Source of the DNA: Mageeibacillus sp. UBA5438
GTDB lineage: Bacteria > Bacillota > Clostridia > Saccharofermentanales > DTU023
Length of the DNA: 16,766 nucleotides
Assembly (NCBI GenBank): GCA_002427535.1
Contig: DIRK01000027.1
Location: 9,369 to 26,134 of the forward strand
Direction: 5' to 3'
Positions 1 through 6,882 of the stretch are shown in pieces (position 1 is the first letter of the stretch; each line of letters begins with the position of its first letter). The position numbers and the translations under genes were made by a program. The notes under the pieces were generated by a model. The model saw nothing but the letters and a program-made list of their open reading frames with translations, ran no database searches and was not told where the DNA came from.

Positions 1-429
1 ATGATCCGGCGTGATCGGGAGGGCAAAGGCTTTCGCTTTTATCACTTCACCATGGACTTGGAGCACGGCCCCTGTATCTACAAACGGGTCGCGGGTTGCG
101 GCTCCGGCACAGAATATTTAGCCGTGACGCCCACAGGCGACCTTTACCCCTGCCACCAATTAGTAGACAACCGTGATTTTCTCATGGGGAATGTCTGGGA
201 GGGTGTGACCCGCCTTGATTTACAAAAATCTTTCTTAAAGTGCAATGTCTTTGCACGCGAAAAATGCCACGACTGCTGGGCAAAATACTATTGTTCAGGC
301 GGATGCGCCGCCAACGCCTACCACGTAAGCGGCGATCTTTTAGGCACCGATGACTACGGCTGCGAACTTTTTAGAAAGCGCGTCGAATGCGCCCTCATGA
401 TGAAGGCCGACGAAGCGACGAATCAATAG
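1..429 (+). CDS. scfB: SCIFF peptide maturase, radical SAM/SPASM protein (C-terminal part)
   Basis: This is the C-terminal 142 residues of a radical SAM enzyme cut by the left window edge; the reading frame is open to base 1, so the ATG there is probably internal. What is visible is the SPASM auxiliary iron-sulfur domain: Cys33 and Cys51 around a GTEYLAVTPTGDLYPCH segment, then Cys89, Cys92, Cys98 and Cys102 (CHDCWAKYYCSGGC), then Cys121 and Cys130. This matches the conserved end of the maturase that makes thioether crosslinks in the small SCIFF peptide (six Cys in forty-five) of Clostridia. The radical SAM core CxxxCxxC and the SCIFF peptide gene would lie to the left, outside the window. 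The stop at 427-429 overlaps the end of the convergent ilvE. Other SPASM peptide maturases are possible, but the WAKYYCSGGCAANAY stretch is very SCIFF-like. Confidence 0.85.
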   Translation: MIRRDREGKGFRFYHFTMDLEHGPCIYKRVAGCGSGTEYLAVTPTGDLYPCHQLVDNRDFLMGNVWEGVTRLDLQKSFLKCNVFAREKCHDCWAKYYCSGGCAANAYHVSGDLLGTDDYGCELFRKRVECALMMKADEATNQ

Positions 430-1496
430 CGCGGCACCGTCGTAGTCCATCCATGGTTGTCTTGGATCCGCTGGCGCTGGATCCCGACCAAGGTATCGTA
501 GAACATCTGAGAGACAGGTCCGATTTCATTGTGATTCACGATAATAGTCTCTTCATTCCAGGACAGCTCCCCCACAGGAGAGATGACCGCGGCCGTTCCC
601 GTCCCGAATGCTTCTTCCAACAGCCCTTTTTCATGCGCCTCATAGAGTTCTGTCACCGCGACCTTTCGGATGTCAACGGGGATTCCTTTTTCCACTGCAA
701 GCTTCAGGATGGAATCACGCGTGATCCCCGGCAAAATCGTGTCGGATAACTCAGAGGTCACAAGCGTCCCGTCGATCATGAACATCATGTTCATGGCGCC
801 GACTTCCTGGACATACTTTTGCTCGCGGCCGTCAAGCCAAAGCACTTCGTTGAAACCTTCCAGTTTTGCGTCGCGCGCCGCCTTGAAGCTCGCCGCGTAG
901 TTCCCGCCTGTCTTCGCGCGGCCCACACCGCCTTTCACCGCGCGGACATAGCGCGTTTCAATGCGGATACGGATCGGCTTCATGCCATCCGGATAATAAG
1001 AGCCGGTGGGCGAGGCGATGACAAAATAGATGAAACGCGTGGCTGTGTGCGCGCCAAGGCTCGAACCGTCCGCGATAAGAGCGGGACGGATGTAAAGGGA
1101 AGTCCCTTCACTTTTGGGCACCCAGTCACGGTCCAGATCGACTAAGCGGGAGATGGCTTCCACCTGAAAATCTTCGTCAAGCACAGGCATGCACATGCGC
1201 ATGGCGCTGTTATTCATGCGCCGCGCGTTATCCAGGATGCGAAACAGCCCCACTTCGCCGTTATCGAGTGCGTAGGCTTTTGCCCCTTCAAAAATTTCCT
1301 GCGCGTAATGGAAAACAGGAGACGCCGGATTGAGCGAGATATTCTGATAAGGGACGATGCGGGGATCAAACCAACCGCGCCCCTCCTCGTACTCCACCAT
1401 GAACATATGATCGGAAAACGATCGGGCGAATCCCAGGGTACTTTCATCGATCGGTTTTTGTTTTTTTGTGTCGGTTTTTGTGACCTTAATTTCCAT
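423..1496 (-). CDS. ilvE: Branched-chain amino acid aminotransferase
   Basis: A 357-residue class IV PLP aminotransferase, the usual length for the longer BCAT type. It interconverts valine, leucine and isoleucine with their 2-oxoacids, using 2-oxoglutarate/glutamate. Visible family signatures are FEGAKAY near residue 70, YIRPALIA at 135, the PLP-lysine segment GRAKTGGNYAAS with Lys195 as the probable Schiff-base residue, EVLWLDG near 218 and EAFGTGTAAVISPVGEL near 295. The start ATG has AAGGGG upstream. The first 20 residues are Lys/Thr-rich and poorly conserved. It is the last gene of the minus-strand operon, 21 bases after the gamma subunit gene of the 2-oxoacid oxidoreductase. In this setting it probably works in the catabolic direction, feeding 2-oxoacids to that enzyme, though the same protein could serve biosynthesis. 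Confidence 0.93.
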   Translation of the reverse strand: MEIKVTKTDTKKQKPIDESTLGFARSFSDHMFMVEYEEGRGWFDPRIVPYQNISLNPASPVFHYAQEIFEGAKAYALDNGEVGLFRILDNARRMNNSAMRMCMPVLDEDFQVEAISRLVDLDRDWVPKSEGTSLYIRPALIADGSSLGAHTATRFIYFVIASPTGSYYPDGMKPIRIRIETRYVRAVKGGVGRAKTGGNYAASFKAARDAKLEGFNEVLWLDGREQKYVQEVGAMNMMFMIDGTLVTSELSDTILPGITRDSILKLAVEKGIPVDIRKVAVTELYEAHEKGLLEEAFGTGTAAVISPVGELSWNEETIIVNHNEIGPVSQMFYDTLVGIQRQRIQDNHGWTTTVPRY

Positions 1497-1517
1497 GCTC
1501 GACCCCTTTCGTCCGGA

Positions 1518-2054
1518 CTAGACGCATTTCGCGCCCTGTTTCAGCGCTTCTTCATTCAGGGCCACAAGCGACGCTTTAGGCCCCGTAAACATGGCTTTTA
1601 ACATGGCGACAATCGTGTCATAGGATAAGAGCTTTGTCGCTTCTATGAAAGCCCCCAGCATCGCCATGTTCGCGACGCGCGGATTGCCGATTTCCGCGGC
1701 AATTTCCATGGAGGGCACATAAATCGCACGCACATCCTCCCGGGTCACTTCCCGCTTCACAATGGAGGTGTTCACGAAAATGGCACCGCCTGATTTGACC
1801 GTCGCTTCGAACTTGTCAAGCGACGGGAGGTTCATCGCAATAAGGTAATCGGGTTCCAAAACGATGGGCGAGATGATCTCGCCTTTTGCGATCGCGACGC
1901 CGCAGTTGGCTGTTCCCCCGCGCATCTCCGGTCCGTAAGAAGGAAGCCAGCTGACATTTAAGCCTTCGTACATGCCGGCTTCGGCCAGTGTTTTTCCGAT
2001 CGCCATGACCCCCTGTCCGCCAAAGCCGGAAATAAGAATCTCATGATAATCCAT
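1518..2054 (-). CDS. vorC: 2-oxoacid:ferredoxin oxidoreductase, gamma subunit
   Basis: A 178-residue pyruvate/ketoisovalerate oxidoreductase gamma-domain protein of normal length. The N-terminus ILISGFGGQGVMAIGK is the family hallmark, followed by SYGPEMRGGTANC near residues 39-51 and NMAMLGAF near 149-156. The gamma subunit binds with the alpha, beta and ferredoxin subunits to oxidise 2-oxoacids to acyl-CoA with ferredoxin as electron acceptor. The ATG is preceded by GGGAGG with a 6-7 base spacer and lies one base after the beta-subunit stop, so translation is probably coupled. The vor/kor letter naming of subunits differs between authors; here C means gamma. Substrate cannot be read from this subunit alone; the ptb/buk/ilvE context points to branched-chain 2-oxoacids. 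Confidence 0.9.
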   Translation of the reverse strand: MDYHEILISGFGGQGVMAIGKTLAEAGMYEGLNVSWLPSYGPEMRGGTANCGVAIAKGEIISPIVLEPDYLIAMNLPSLDKFEATVKSGGAIFVNTSIVKREVTREDVRAIYVPSMEIAAEIGNPRVANMAMLGAFIEATKLLSYDTIVAMLKAMFTGPKASLVALNEEALKQGAKCV

Positions 2055-2055
2055 C

Positions 2056-2805
2056 TTACGCCTCCCTTTTGGTCACATCGCGAAAGACACCCAAGGGGAA
2101 GGCGGGAATCATATTCTCATTCAGCCATCCCAACGCTTCCACAGGCGTCATGCCCCAGTTTGTCGGGCAGGTGGACAAGACCTCAATCATGGTGAAGCCG
2201 AGTCCCTGGATTTGGATTTCAAAGGCCTTCTTGATCGCCCTTTTGGCCCTTGCGATCTGGGCCGGTGTCGTCACTGAGACGCGCTCAATATAGGCGGCAC
2301 CCCCGAGGGTTGACAGCATCTCGGCCATTTGGATAGGTGAGCCGTAGTGCTCAAAAGAGCGTCCCATGGGGGCGGTGGTCGCCTTTTGCCCGACAAGGGT
2401 CGTCGGCGCCATCTGGCCGCCCGTCATGCCGTAGACGGCATTGTTGACAAAGATCGTCGTGATCTTTTCACCGCGCATCGCGGCGTGTACAATCTCGGCC
2501 GTCCCGATGGCCGCCAAATCCCCGTCTCCCTGATAGGTGAAAACCACATTGTCGGGGAGCACGCGTTTGATCCCGGTTGCCACCGCCGGGGCGCGGCCGT
2601 GGGCCGCCTCGTGCATGTCGCAGTTGAAATAGTCGTAGCAGAACACCGCGCAACCGACCGGGGCCACCCCGACCGTGTCACCTAACACATCCAGTTCCAC
2701 GAGCGTCTCCGCGACGAGTTTATGGATCACCCCGTGTGTGCAGCCGGGGCAGTAGTGCATCTCAACGTCGGTTAAACCCTTTGATTTTTCATAGACAATG
2801 GCCAT
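2056..2805 (-). CDS. vorA: 2-oxoacid:ferredoxin oxidoreductase, beta (TPP-binding) subunit
   Basis: A 249-residue thiamine-diphosphate-binding subunit. Visible motifs are HYCPGCTHG near residues 17-25 (iron-sulfur or substrate-side cysteines typical of Kor/Vor beta subunits), the TPP/metal motif QGDGDLAAIG near 92-101 and VNNAVYGMTGGQ near 120-131. It carries the decarboxylation step of 2-oxoacid + CoA + oxidised ferredoxin -> acyl-CoA + CO2 + reduced ferredoxin. Two consecutive ATGs exist; I chose the second (2805) because GGAGG lies 7 bases before it but only 4 before the first (2808). It follows the alpha subunit stop by a few bases and precedes the gamma subunit by one base. A 2-oxoglutarate-specific (Kor) enzyme is the main alternative. 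Confidence 0.92.
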   Translation of the reverse strand: MAIVYEKSKGLTDVEMHYCPGCTHGVIHKLVAETLVELDVLGDTVGVAPVGCAVFCYDYFNCDMHEAAHGRAPAVATGIKRVLPDNVVFTYQGDGDLAAIGTAEIVHAAMRGEKITTIFVNNAVYGMTGGQMAPTTLVGQKATTAPMGRSFEHYGSPIQMAEMLSTLGGAAYIERVSVTTPAQIARAKRAIKKAFEIQIQGLGFTMIEVLSTCPTNWGMTPVEALGWLNENMIPAFPLGVFRDVTKREA

Positions 2806-2809
2806 CATC

Positions 2810-3871
2810 CTACCTCCCCAGTGCTTTCTTTGCGGCTTGGGCCACTTCTCTCGGTGTGGGGATCACGCCCCCGGCCTGCCCGATAAAGGAAACAGGCTTC
2901 ACGCCGTTCACGCCGATTTTGACATCGTCCACCATCTGGCCGGTGCTCATCTCAACGGTGACCACGGCTTTCACACTTTCCTGTGACGCCGCCTCATGGA
3001 GGGCGTCATAGGGGTAAGGCCAGACGGCGATGGGGCGAAAGACCGACGCCTTGATGCCCTCTTCGCCCAACAGCCTGGCCGCGGCTCTCGCAAGCCTTGC
3101 CGGTGTGCCGTAGGCGACAAAGAGGACCTCAGCGTCTTCTTGGTCGCTGATGTCGTAGCGCTGTTCATTTTCGATGATCCGCTGGTATTTGGCTTCCAAG
3201 CGCCTGTTATGTTCATTGCAGGCGTCGGGGTCAATGAAAAGCGAGTTGATGATATTGGGCGGACGCTTTCCCTTTGTGCCTGTGGTGGCCCATGTTTTTT
3301 CAGGCAAATCCGAAGCGGGCGAATGGCGCCATTCGACCGGTTCCATCATCTGGCCGATCATGCCGTCCAAAAGCATCATGACGGGGATCCTGTACTGATC
3401 CGCCAAGTCAAAGGCTTCCTGCATCAGATCGACGACCTCTTGGATGGTGGCGGGCGCCAGGACGATTAAGCGGTAATCCCCGTTGCCGCCTCCCCGGGTC
3501 GCCTGGAAGTAGTCACCCTGCGCGGGCTGGATGGTCCCAAGCCCCGGGCCGCCCCGCATGACGTTCACGATAACGGCGGGGAGTTCCGCTCCGCACATGT
3601 AGGAAATACCCTCCTGCTTCAGGCTGATCCCCGGAGAAGAAGAGGAGGTCATGACCCGAGCGCCGGCGCCCGAAGCGCCGTAGACCATGTTGATGGCCGC
3701 GATCTCCGACTCCGACTGCAAGAAGACGCCGCCTGCTTTTTCCATATGGAGCGCCATGTATTCGGGCACCTCGCTTTGCGGCGTGATCGGATAGCCGAAG
3801 TAACAGCGACAGCCGGCGCGTATGGCCGCCTCCGCAATCGCTTCATTGCCTTTCCATAATTCTTTTGCCAT
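2810..3871 (-). CDS. vorB: 3-methyl-2-oxobutanoate:ferredoxin oxidoreductase, alpha subunit
   Basis: A 353-residue alpha subunit, matching the usual length of VorB-type proteins. Visible family segments in order are CYFGYPITPQSEVPEYM (residues 23-39), SESEIAAINMVYGASGAGAR (53-72), SSSPGISLKQEGISYM (77-92) and the GGPGLGTIQPAQGDYFQ segment (107-123). The closing half holds the domain that begins VLFVAYGTPARLARAA. It forms the catalytic core with the beta subunit. Start choice is firm: AGGAGGG lies 6 bases before the ATG. The gene follows the ferredoxin subunit by 11 bases. The presence of Ptb, Buk and IlvE in one operon supports valine/leucine/isoleucine-derived 2-oxoacids as substrates; this specificity is inferred from context, not from active-site residues. 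Confidence 0.92.
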   Translation of the reverse strand: MAKELWKGNEAIAEAAIRAGCRCYFGYPITPQSEVPEYMALHMEKAGGVFLQSESEIAAINMVYGASGAGARVMTSSSSPGISLKQEGISYMCGAELPAVIVNVMRGGPGLGTIQPAQGDYFQATRGGGNGDYRLIVLAPATIQEVVDLMQEAFDLADQYRIPVMMLLDGMIGQMMEPVEWRHSPASDLPEKTWATTGTKGKRPPNIINSLFIDPDACNEHNRRLEAKYQRIIENEQRYDISDQEDAEVLFVAYGTPARLARAAARLLGEEGIKASVFRPIAVWPYPYDALHEAASQESVKAVVTVEMSTGQMVDDVKIGVNGVKPVSFIGQAGGVIPTPREVAQAAKKALGR

Positions 3872-3882
3872 CTTCGTCCCTC

Positions 3883-4095
3883 CTATAAGCGTTCGACCGT
3901 GATAATGGAATCAGGACACATACGCGCGCAGTTCGCGCAGGCGATGCACTTATCCATCTCCACGATCGTCGCCGGGTGATACCCTTTACGATTGGTTTTT
4001 GTGTCGTCGAGGAAAATAATTTTCACAGGACAGACATGGACGCATAATCCGCATCCTTTGCATCGATCCTGTCGAAAGCTTACTCTTCCAGCCAT
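3883..4095 (-). CDS. vorD: 2-oxoacid:ferredoxin oxidoreductase, delta subunit (2[4Fe-4S] ferredoxin)
   Basis: A 70-residue ferredoxin-like subunit with two complete cluster motifs, CKGCGLCVHVCP and CIACANCARMCP, each a CxxCxxCxxxCP pattern. It transfers electrons from the TPP site towards free ferredoxin. I start it at 4095, where ATG follows AAAGGAGGG with a suitable spacer; an upstream in-frame ATG at 4131 would add 12 basic residues unlike the family and lies deep inside the previous gene. With this start it overlaps the end of the P-loop ATPase gene by 16 bases and lies 11 bases before the alpha subunit. It is clearly part of the same transcript. Confidence 0.92.
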   Translation of the reverse strand: MAGRVSFRQDRCKGCGLCVHVCPVKIIFLDDTKTNRKGYHPATIVEMDKCIACANCARMCPDSIITVERL

Positions 4096-4793
4096 GCAAA
4101 ATGCCCTCCTTTGGCGTCGTCCAACTCCCACGGCTTGATCATGTAGATCCGGATAGGAAAAAATGAAGCCTGGAGGCGGCCCTCCAACAGACTTTCAAAC
4201 TTTTCTTCTCCCACCGTGTAAATGAACGGCAATTCTAATGTGCTTGCGATATCCGCCACAAAGGCGTCGCCTTTAATGATGTCATTTTCTTCCGTTTCAC
4301 GGCCCAGATGCGTCGTGTTAATGAGCCCTGTCACCGGTTGGCGGCTCAGTTGTTCTGTTTCTTTGATATATTGAATGACCTGATCTTTGGATCTGTTCTC
4401 AGGGCGATTATGGTTCACACAGAACCAAAAATCGTGGGGGACCGTGTCAAGCTGCGTTTTGTAATAGCCGAGTACGCGGGCACCGACCGGGTCGCCTCCG
4501 ACGTCGATGATGCTTTTTTTGTGATCGTGGGAGAATATTTTCATAATCTCCGCGGGGAGCGCGGGAATATCTATTTTTCCCTGTCGGGAGGTCACGAGCA
4601 CTTCCACGCCTTCTTTTTCCAATTCTCTTTTTCGCTCATAAGAGCGAAAATAAGGATTCACAATGTCAAGGTCGACAAGGGTAGTCTTTTGCCCCTCACG
4701 CGCCATCCGGATCGCAAGATTCACCGCGAACTCCGTTTTGCCCGTACCGTAATGGCCCGAGATGATCGTGATCTTTTTATCGGGGAGCATCAT
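4080..4793 (-). CDS. P-loop ATP-binding protein of unknown function
   Basis: A 237-residue SIMIBI-like P-loop protein. The Walker A is GHYGTGKT (residues 13-20), followed by LVDLDIVNPYFRS (39-51), a switch-like segment, and IIDVGGDPVGAR (95-106), a Walker B/DxxG-like segment. It lacks the KGGxGKT deviant loop of ParA/MinD and has no CxxC pair of the Mrp/NBP35 iron-sulfur carriers; only one Cys is present. No membrane segment or signal is visible. The start ATG shares four bases (ATGA) with the buk stop and has AGGAGG 7 bases upstream; the 3' end overlaps the ferredoxin subunit gene. That tight embedding suggests a role in assembly, activation or regulation of the 2-oxoacid oxidoreductase or the acyl-CoA pathway, but nothing here proves it. 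Similar proteins are generally annotated only as nucleotide-binding. Confidence 0.8.
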   Translation of the reverse strand: MMLPDKKITIISGHYGTGKTEFAVNLAIRMAREGQKTTLVDLDIVNPYFRSYERKRELEKEGVEVLVTSRQGKIDIPALPAEIMKIFSHDHKKSIIDVGGDPVGARVLGYYKTQLDTVPHDFWFCVNHNRPENRSKDQVIQYIKETEQLSRQPVTGLINTTHLGRETEENDIIKGDAFVADIASTLELPFIYTVGEEKFESLLEGRLQASFFPIRIYMIKPWELDDAKGGHFAWLEE

Positions 4794-5869
4794 GGGGGAT
4801 CCTCCTGTTCGTAACGATTGACGGGCAACTCACCGGACAAGGCCTTGCCGACGGTGTCCGCCAAGGCGCTCAATTCATCCTCGCCGGGATAGATGGTCAC
4901 AGGCGAAATGAAGGACACGCGTTTGGAGATCCACTCGATCAGATAGGGATCGTAGGCAAGTCCCCCTGTCAAAATAATGGCATCAATTTTTCCCTTTAAC
5001 ACGGTGGCGGCCGCGCCGATTTCCTTTGCGATCTGGTAGGCCATCGCCTCCATGACAATCTTGGCCTTTTCATCCCCCTCCTCGATGCGGCGGTCGATGG
5101 CGATCGCGTCGCCCGTCCCAAGGTAAGCTATGAGGCCGCCTTTTCCGATGAACTGTTTTTCTATGGCCGCCTGGTTATAATGGCCCGAAAAGGCAAGTTC
5201 AATGACATCTAAAAACGGCAATCCGCCTGTTCGCTCCGCCGAAAAGGGGCCGTCGCCCGAAAGGGCGTTGTTGACATCGATGACGCGGCCTTGCTGGTGC
5301 GCGCCCACCGAGATGCCGCCGCCCAGATGGGCAACAATGAGGTTCAAGTTCTCATAGTGGCGTTTTTGTTCTTTGGCATAGCGGCGGGCGACAGCCTTTT
5401 GATTCAAAGCGTGGAAGACCGATTTGCGTTCGATGGCGGGCCAGCCCGAAAAGCGGGCTAAAGGTTCCATCTCATCCACGATGACCGGGTCCGCGATATA
5501 GGCTTTGAGCTTTAAAGGCTTGGCAATACCATAGGCGATGATCCCGCCGAGGTTGCTGGCGTGTCGGCCGTAGCGGCAACTTTGCAAATCCTCCAACATG
5601 GCCTCGTTCACTTCATAGACGCCGCCCTGTAAGGGGTGCAACAGTCCGCCGCGGCCCACGATGGCGTCCATGGACGACAAAGGGATCTCGGTCTGTGTGA
5701 GTGCCTCACAGATCAAGGCTTCCCGCATGTCTTTTTGATCGGAAAGCTCCGGCAAAGCCGTCAATTCATCACCATGGCGGATGGTTTTCGTGAAAACGGG
5801 GATGTCCTTGTCAAAGACACCGAACTTGGTGGACGTAGAACCGGGGTTAATTACAAGCAATCGAGTCAT
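4790..5869 (-). CDS. buk: Butyrate kinase (branched-chain fatty acid kinase)
   Basis: A 359-residue acetate/butyrate kinase family (ASKHA fold) enzyme, typical length for Buk. It transfers phosphate from butyryl or branched acyl phosphate to ADP, giving ATP and the free acid. Visible motifs are the N-terminal phosphate loop INPGSTSTK (residues 7-15), VAHLGGGISVG (179-189), SGDGPFSAERTGGLP (204-218) and a C-terminal LTGGLAYDPYL adenosine-binding segment. The shorter length and the INPGSTSTK form fit butyrate rather than acetate kinase. The start overlaps the ptb stop by ATGA and has AAGGGA upstream; the end overlaps the P-loop gene by ATGA. With the Vor and IlvE genes downstream, isobutyryl-, isovaleryl- and 2-methylbutyryl phosphate are the likely substrates. 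Confidence 0.95.
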   Translation of the reverse strand: MTRLLVINPGSTSTKFGVFDKDIPVFTKTIRHGDELTALPELSDQKDMREALICEALTQTEIPLSSMDAIVGRGGLLHPLQGGVYEVNEAMLEDLQSCRYGRHASNLGGIIAYGIAKPLKLKAYIADPVIVDEMEPLARFSGWPAIERKSVFHALNQKAVARRYAKEQKRHYENLNLIVAHLGGGISVGAHQQGRVIDVNNALSGDGPFSAERTGGLPFLDVIELAFSGHYNQAAIEKQFIGKGGLIAYLGTGDAIAIDRRIEEGDEKAKIVMEAMAYQIAKEIGAAATVLKGKIDAIILTGGLAYDPYLIEWISKRVSFISPVTIYPGEDELSALADTVGKALSGELPVNRYEQEDPP

Positions 5870-6783
5870 TCGTTCATTCCCTTTTGTGAGGCGAGGTAAA
5901 GCGCCAGTGCGATGGAGTGGAGCTTTGTGTCGGCGTGATCGCTGCGTGAGGTCAAAACAACAGGCGCTGTGGCCCCGAGGACGATGCCGGCACCCGGTGA
6001 TTCCATAAGAAAAGAAATCGCCTTGTAAAGAACATTGCCGGATTCAATGTTAGGCATTAAGAGAATGTCAGCCTTTCCCGCGACGGGGCCCCCGATGTTC
6101 TTATGGCGCGCCGCTTCTGCAAAAAGCGCGTTATCAAGCGCCAAGGGTCCGCCCACCGTGCATCCCGCGATGAGGCCTTGTTGGTTCATGGCGACAATTT
6201 GTTCGGCGTCAAGGGTGGCGGGCATTTTCGGGTTAACGGTCTCAAGTGCCGCGACACACGCGACATGGGGGTTTTCAATACCCATAAGATGTGCGGCCTC
6301 GACCGCGTTCTCGAGAATATGTTTTTTTGTTTCAAGATCGGGGGCAATCGACATCGCGGCGTCCGTGATAATAAGGGGGCGTCCTAAAGAGGGAATAAAA
6401 AAGAGACCGATGTGCGATAGCAGACGACGGTCTCGAATCCCGGTGTTTTTATCCAGTATGGCCCGTAAGATGACGGCGGTCCCGACAAGGCCCTTCATAA
6501 GCGCGCGGGCATCGCCCGCGCGTACTATGTCGACAGCCAGTCGGCAAGCTTTTGCGTCGTCGGGTTCATCAATAATCTCATAGGTATATTGGGCGATATG
6601 ATTTTTTTCCAAAAGTTTCAATATGTCAGGTTTTCTCCCGACAAGGAGCGGGTCACAGATCCCCAGTGTAAAGGCGCGATCCACAGCGCGGAGGACATCG
6701 TCATCGTGGGCGGCCGCGACGACGATACGCTGTCGTCTCAGCGTCTTTAACCGATCACTCATAAAATCGAATGACTGGACCAA
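5866..6783 (-). CDS. ptb: Phosphate butyryltransferase
   Basis: A 305-residue phosphate acetyl/butyryltransferase family enzyme, normal length for Ptb. It swaps CoA for phosphate on butyryl- or branched acyl-CoA, supplying the kinase encoded next. Family segments include SHIGLFFIP (123-131), ITDAAMSIAPDLETK (139-153), GPLALDNAL (212-220) and the C-terminal GKADILLMPNIESGNVLYK region (236-254). The best start is a TTG at 6781-6783: GGAGG lies 9 bases upstream of it, while the first in-frame ATG (6762) has no ribosome binding site. It is the first gene of the eight-gene minus-strand operon, 99 bases after the GntR regulator gene. An unusually perfect 9-bp hairpin lies within the coding sequence at 6502-6522. 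Confidence 0.93.
   Translation of the reverse strand: MVQSFDFMSDRLKTLRRQRIVVAAAHDDDVLRAVDRAFTLGICDPLLVGRKPDILKLLEKNHIAQYTYEIIDEPDDAKACRLAVDIVRAGDARALMKGLVGTAVILRAILDKNTGIRDRRLLSHIGLFFIPSLGRPLIITDAAMSIAPDLETKKHILENAVEAAHLMGIENPHVACVAALETVNPKMPATLDAEQIVAMNQQGLIAGCTVGGPLALDNALFAEAARHKNIGGPVAGKADILLMPNIESGNVLYKAISFLMESPGAGIVLGATAPVVLTSRSDHADTKLHSIALALYLASQKGMNE
6502..6522. repeat. Perfect 9-bp inverted repeat inside ptb
   Basis: The arms at 6502-6510 and 6514-6522 (CGCGCGGGC and GCCCGCGCG) are perfect complements separated by three bases. On the mRNA this would form a very GC-rich hairpin about 270 bases into ptb, encoding the near-symmetric peptide RAGDARA. There is no following U run, so it is not an intrinsic terminator. 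It may be only a codon-choice coincidence. Confidence 0.5.
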
Positions 6784-6832
6784 AAAATACCCCCTCCGGT
6801 GCTGTCATGAAAACGGGCAACTGCTCTTGACC

Positions 6833-6862
6833 AGTGTACTCTACGAGATTATAAAAGGTCAA
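6833..6862 (-). promoter_or_regulatory. Candidate promoter for the ptb operon
   Basis: On the minus strand, TTGACC (complement of 6857-6862) is followed after 18 bases by TACACT (complement of 6833-6838), a reasonable sigma-A type pair in the 99-base gap between the GntR gene and ptb. A perfect TATAAT (complement of 6848-6853) also lies here but has no good -35 at 17 bases. GTGTACTC at 6834-6841 overlaps the proposed -10 and differs by one base from the GTnTAnAC pattern known for HutC-type GntR operators. That match is short, so operator function is only a suggestion. Confidence 0.4.
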
Positions 6863-6882
6863 ACCAAAAGGCGGACGGTGCT

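Noticed and set aside
1449..1485. T-rich stretch with repeated CGGTTTTTGT, considered as a terminator
   Set aside because: It has no stem before the T runs and lies in the Lys/Thr-rich N-terminal codons of ilvE.
4096..4131. An upstream ATG extending the ferredoxin subunit by 12 residues
   Set aside because: The added residues are basic and unlike the family, and the strong AGGAGG lies just before the inner ATG at 4095.
5444..5460. AGCCCG/CGGGCT inverted repeat inside buk
   Set aside because: Six base pairs, no T run and fully explained as coding sequence.
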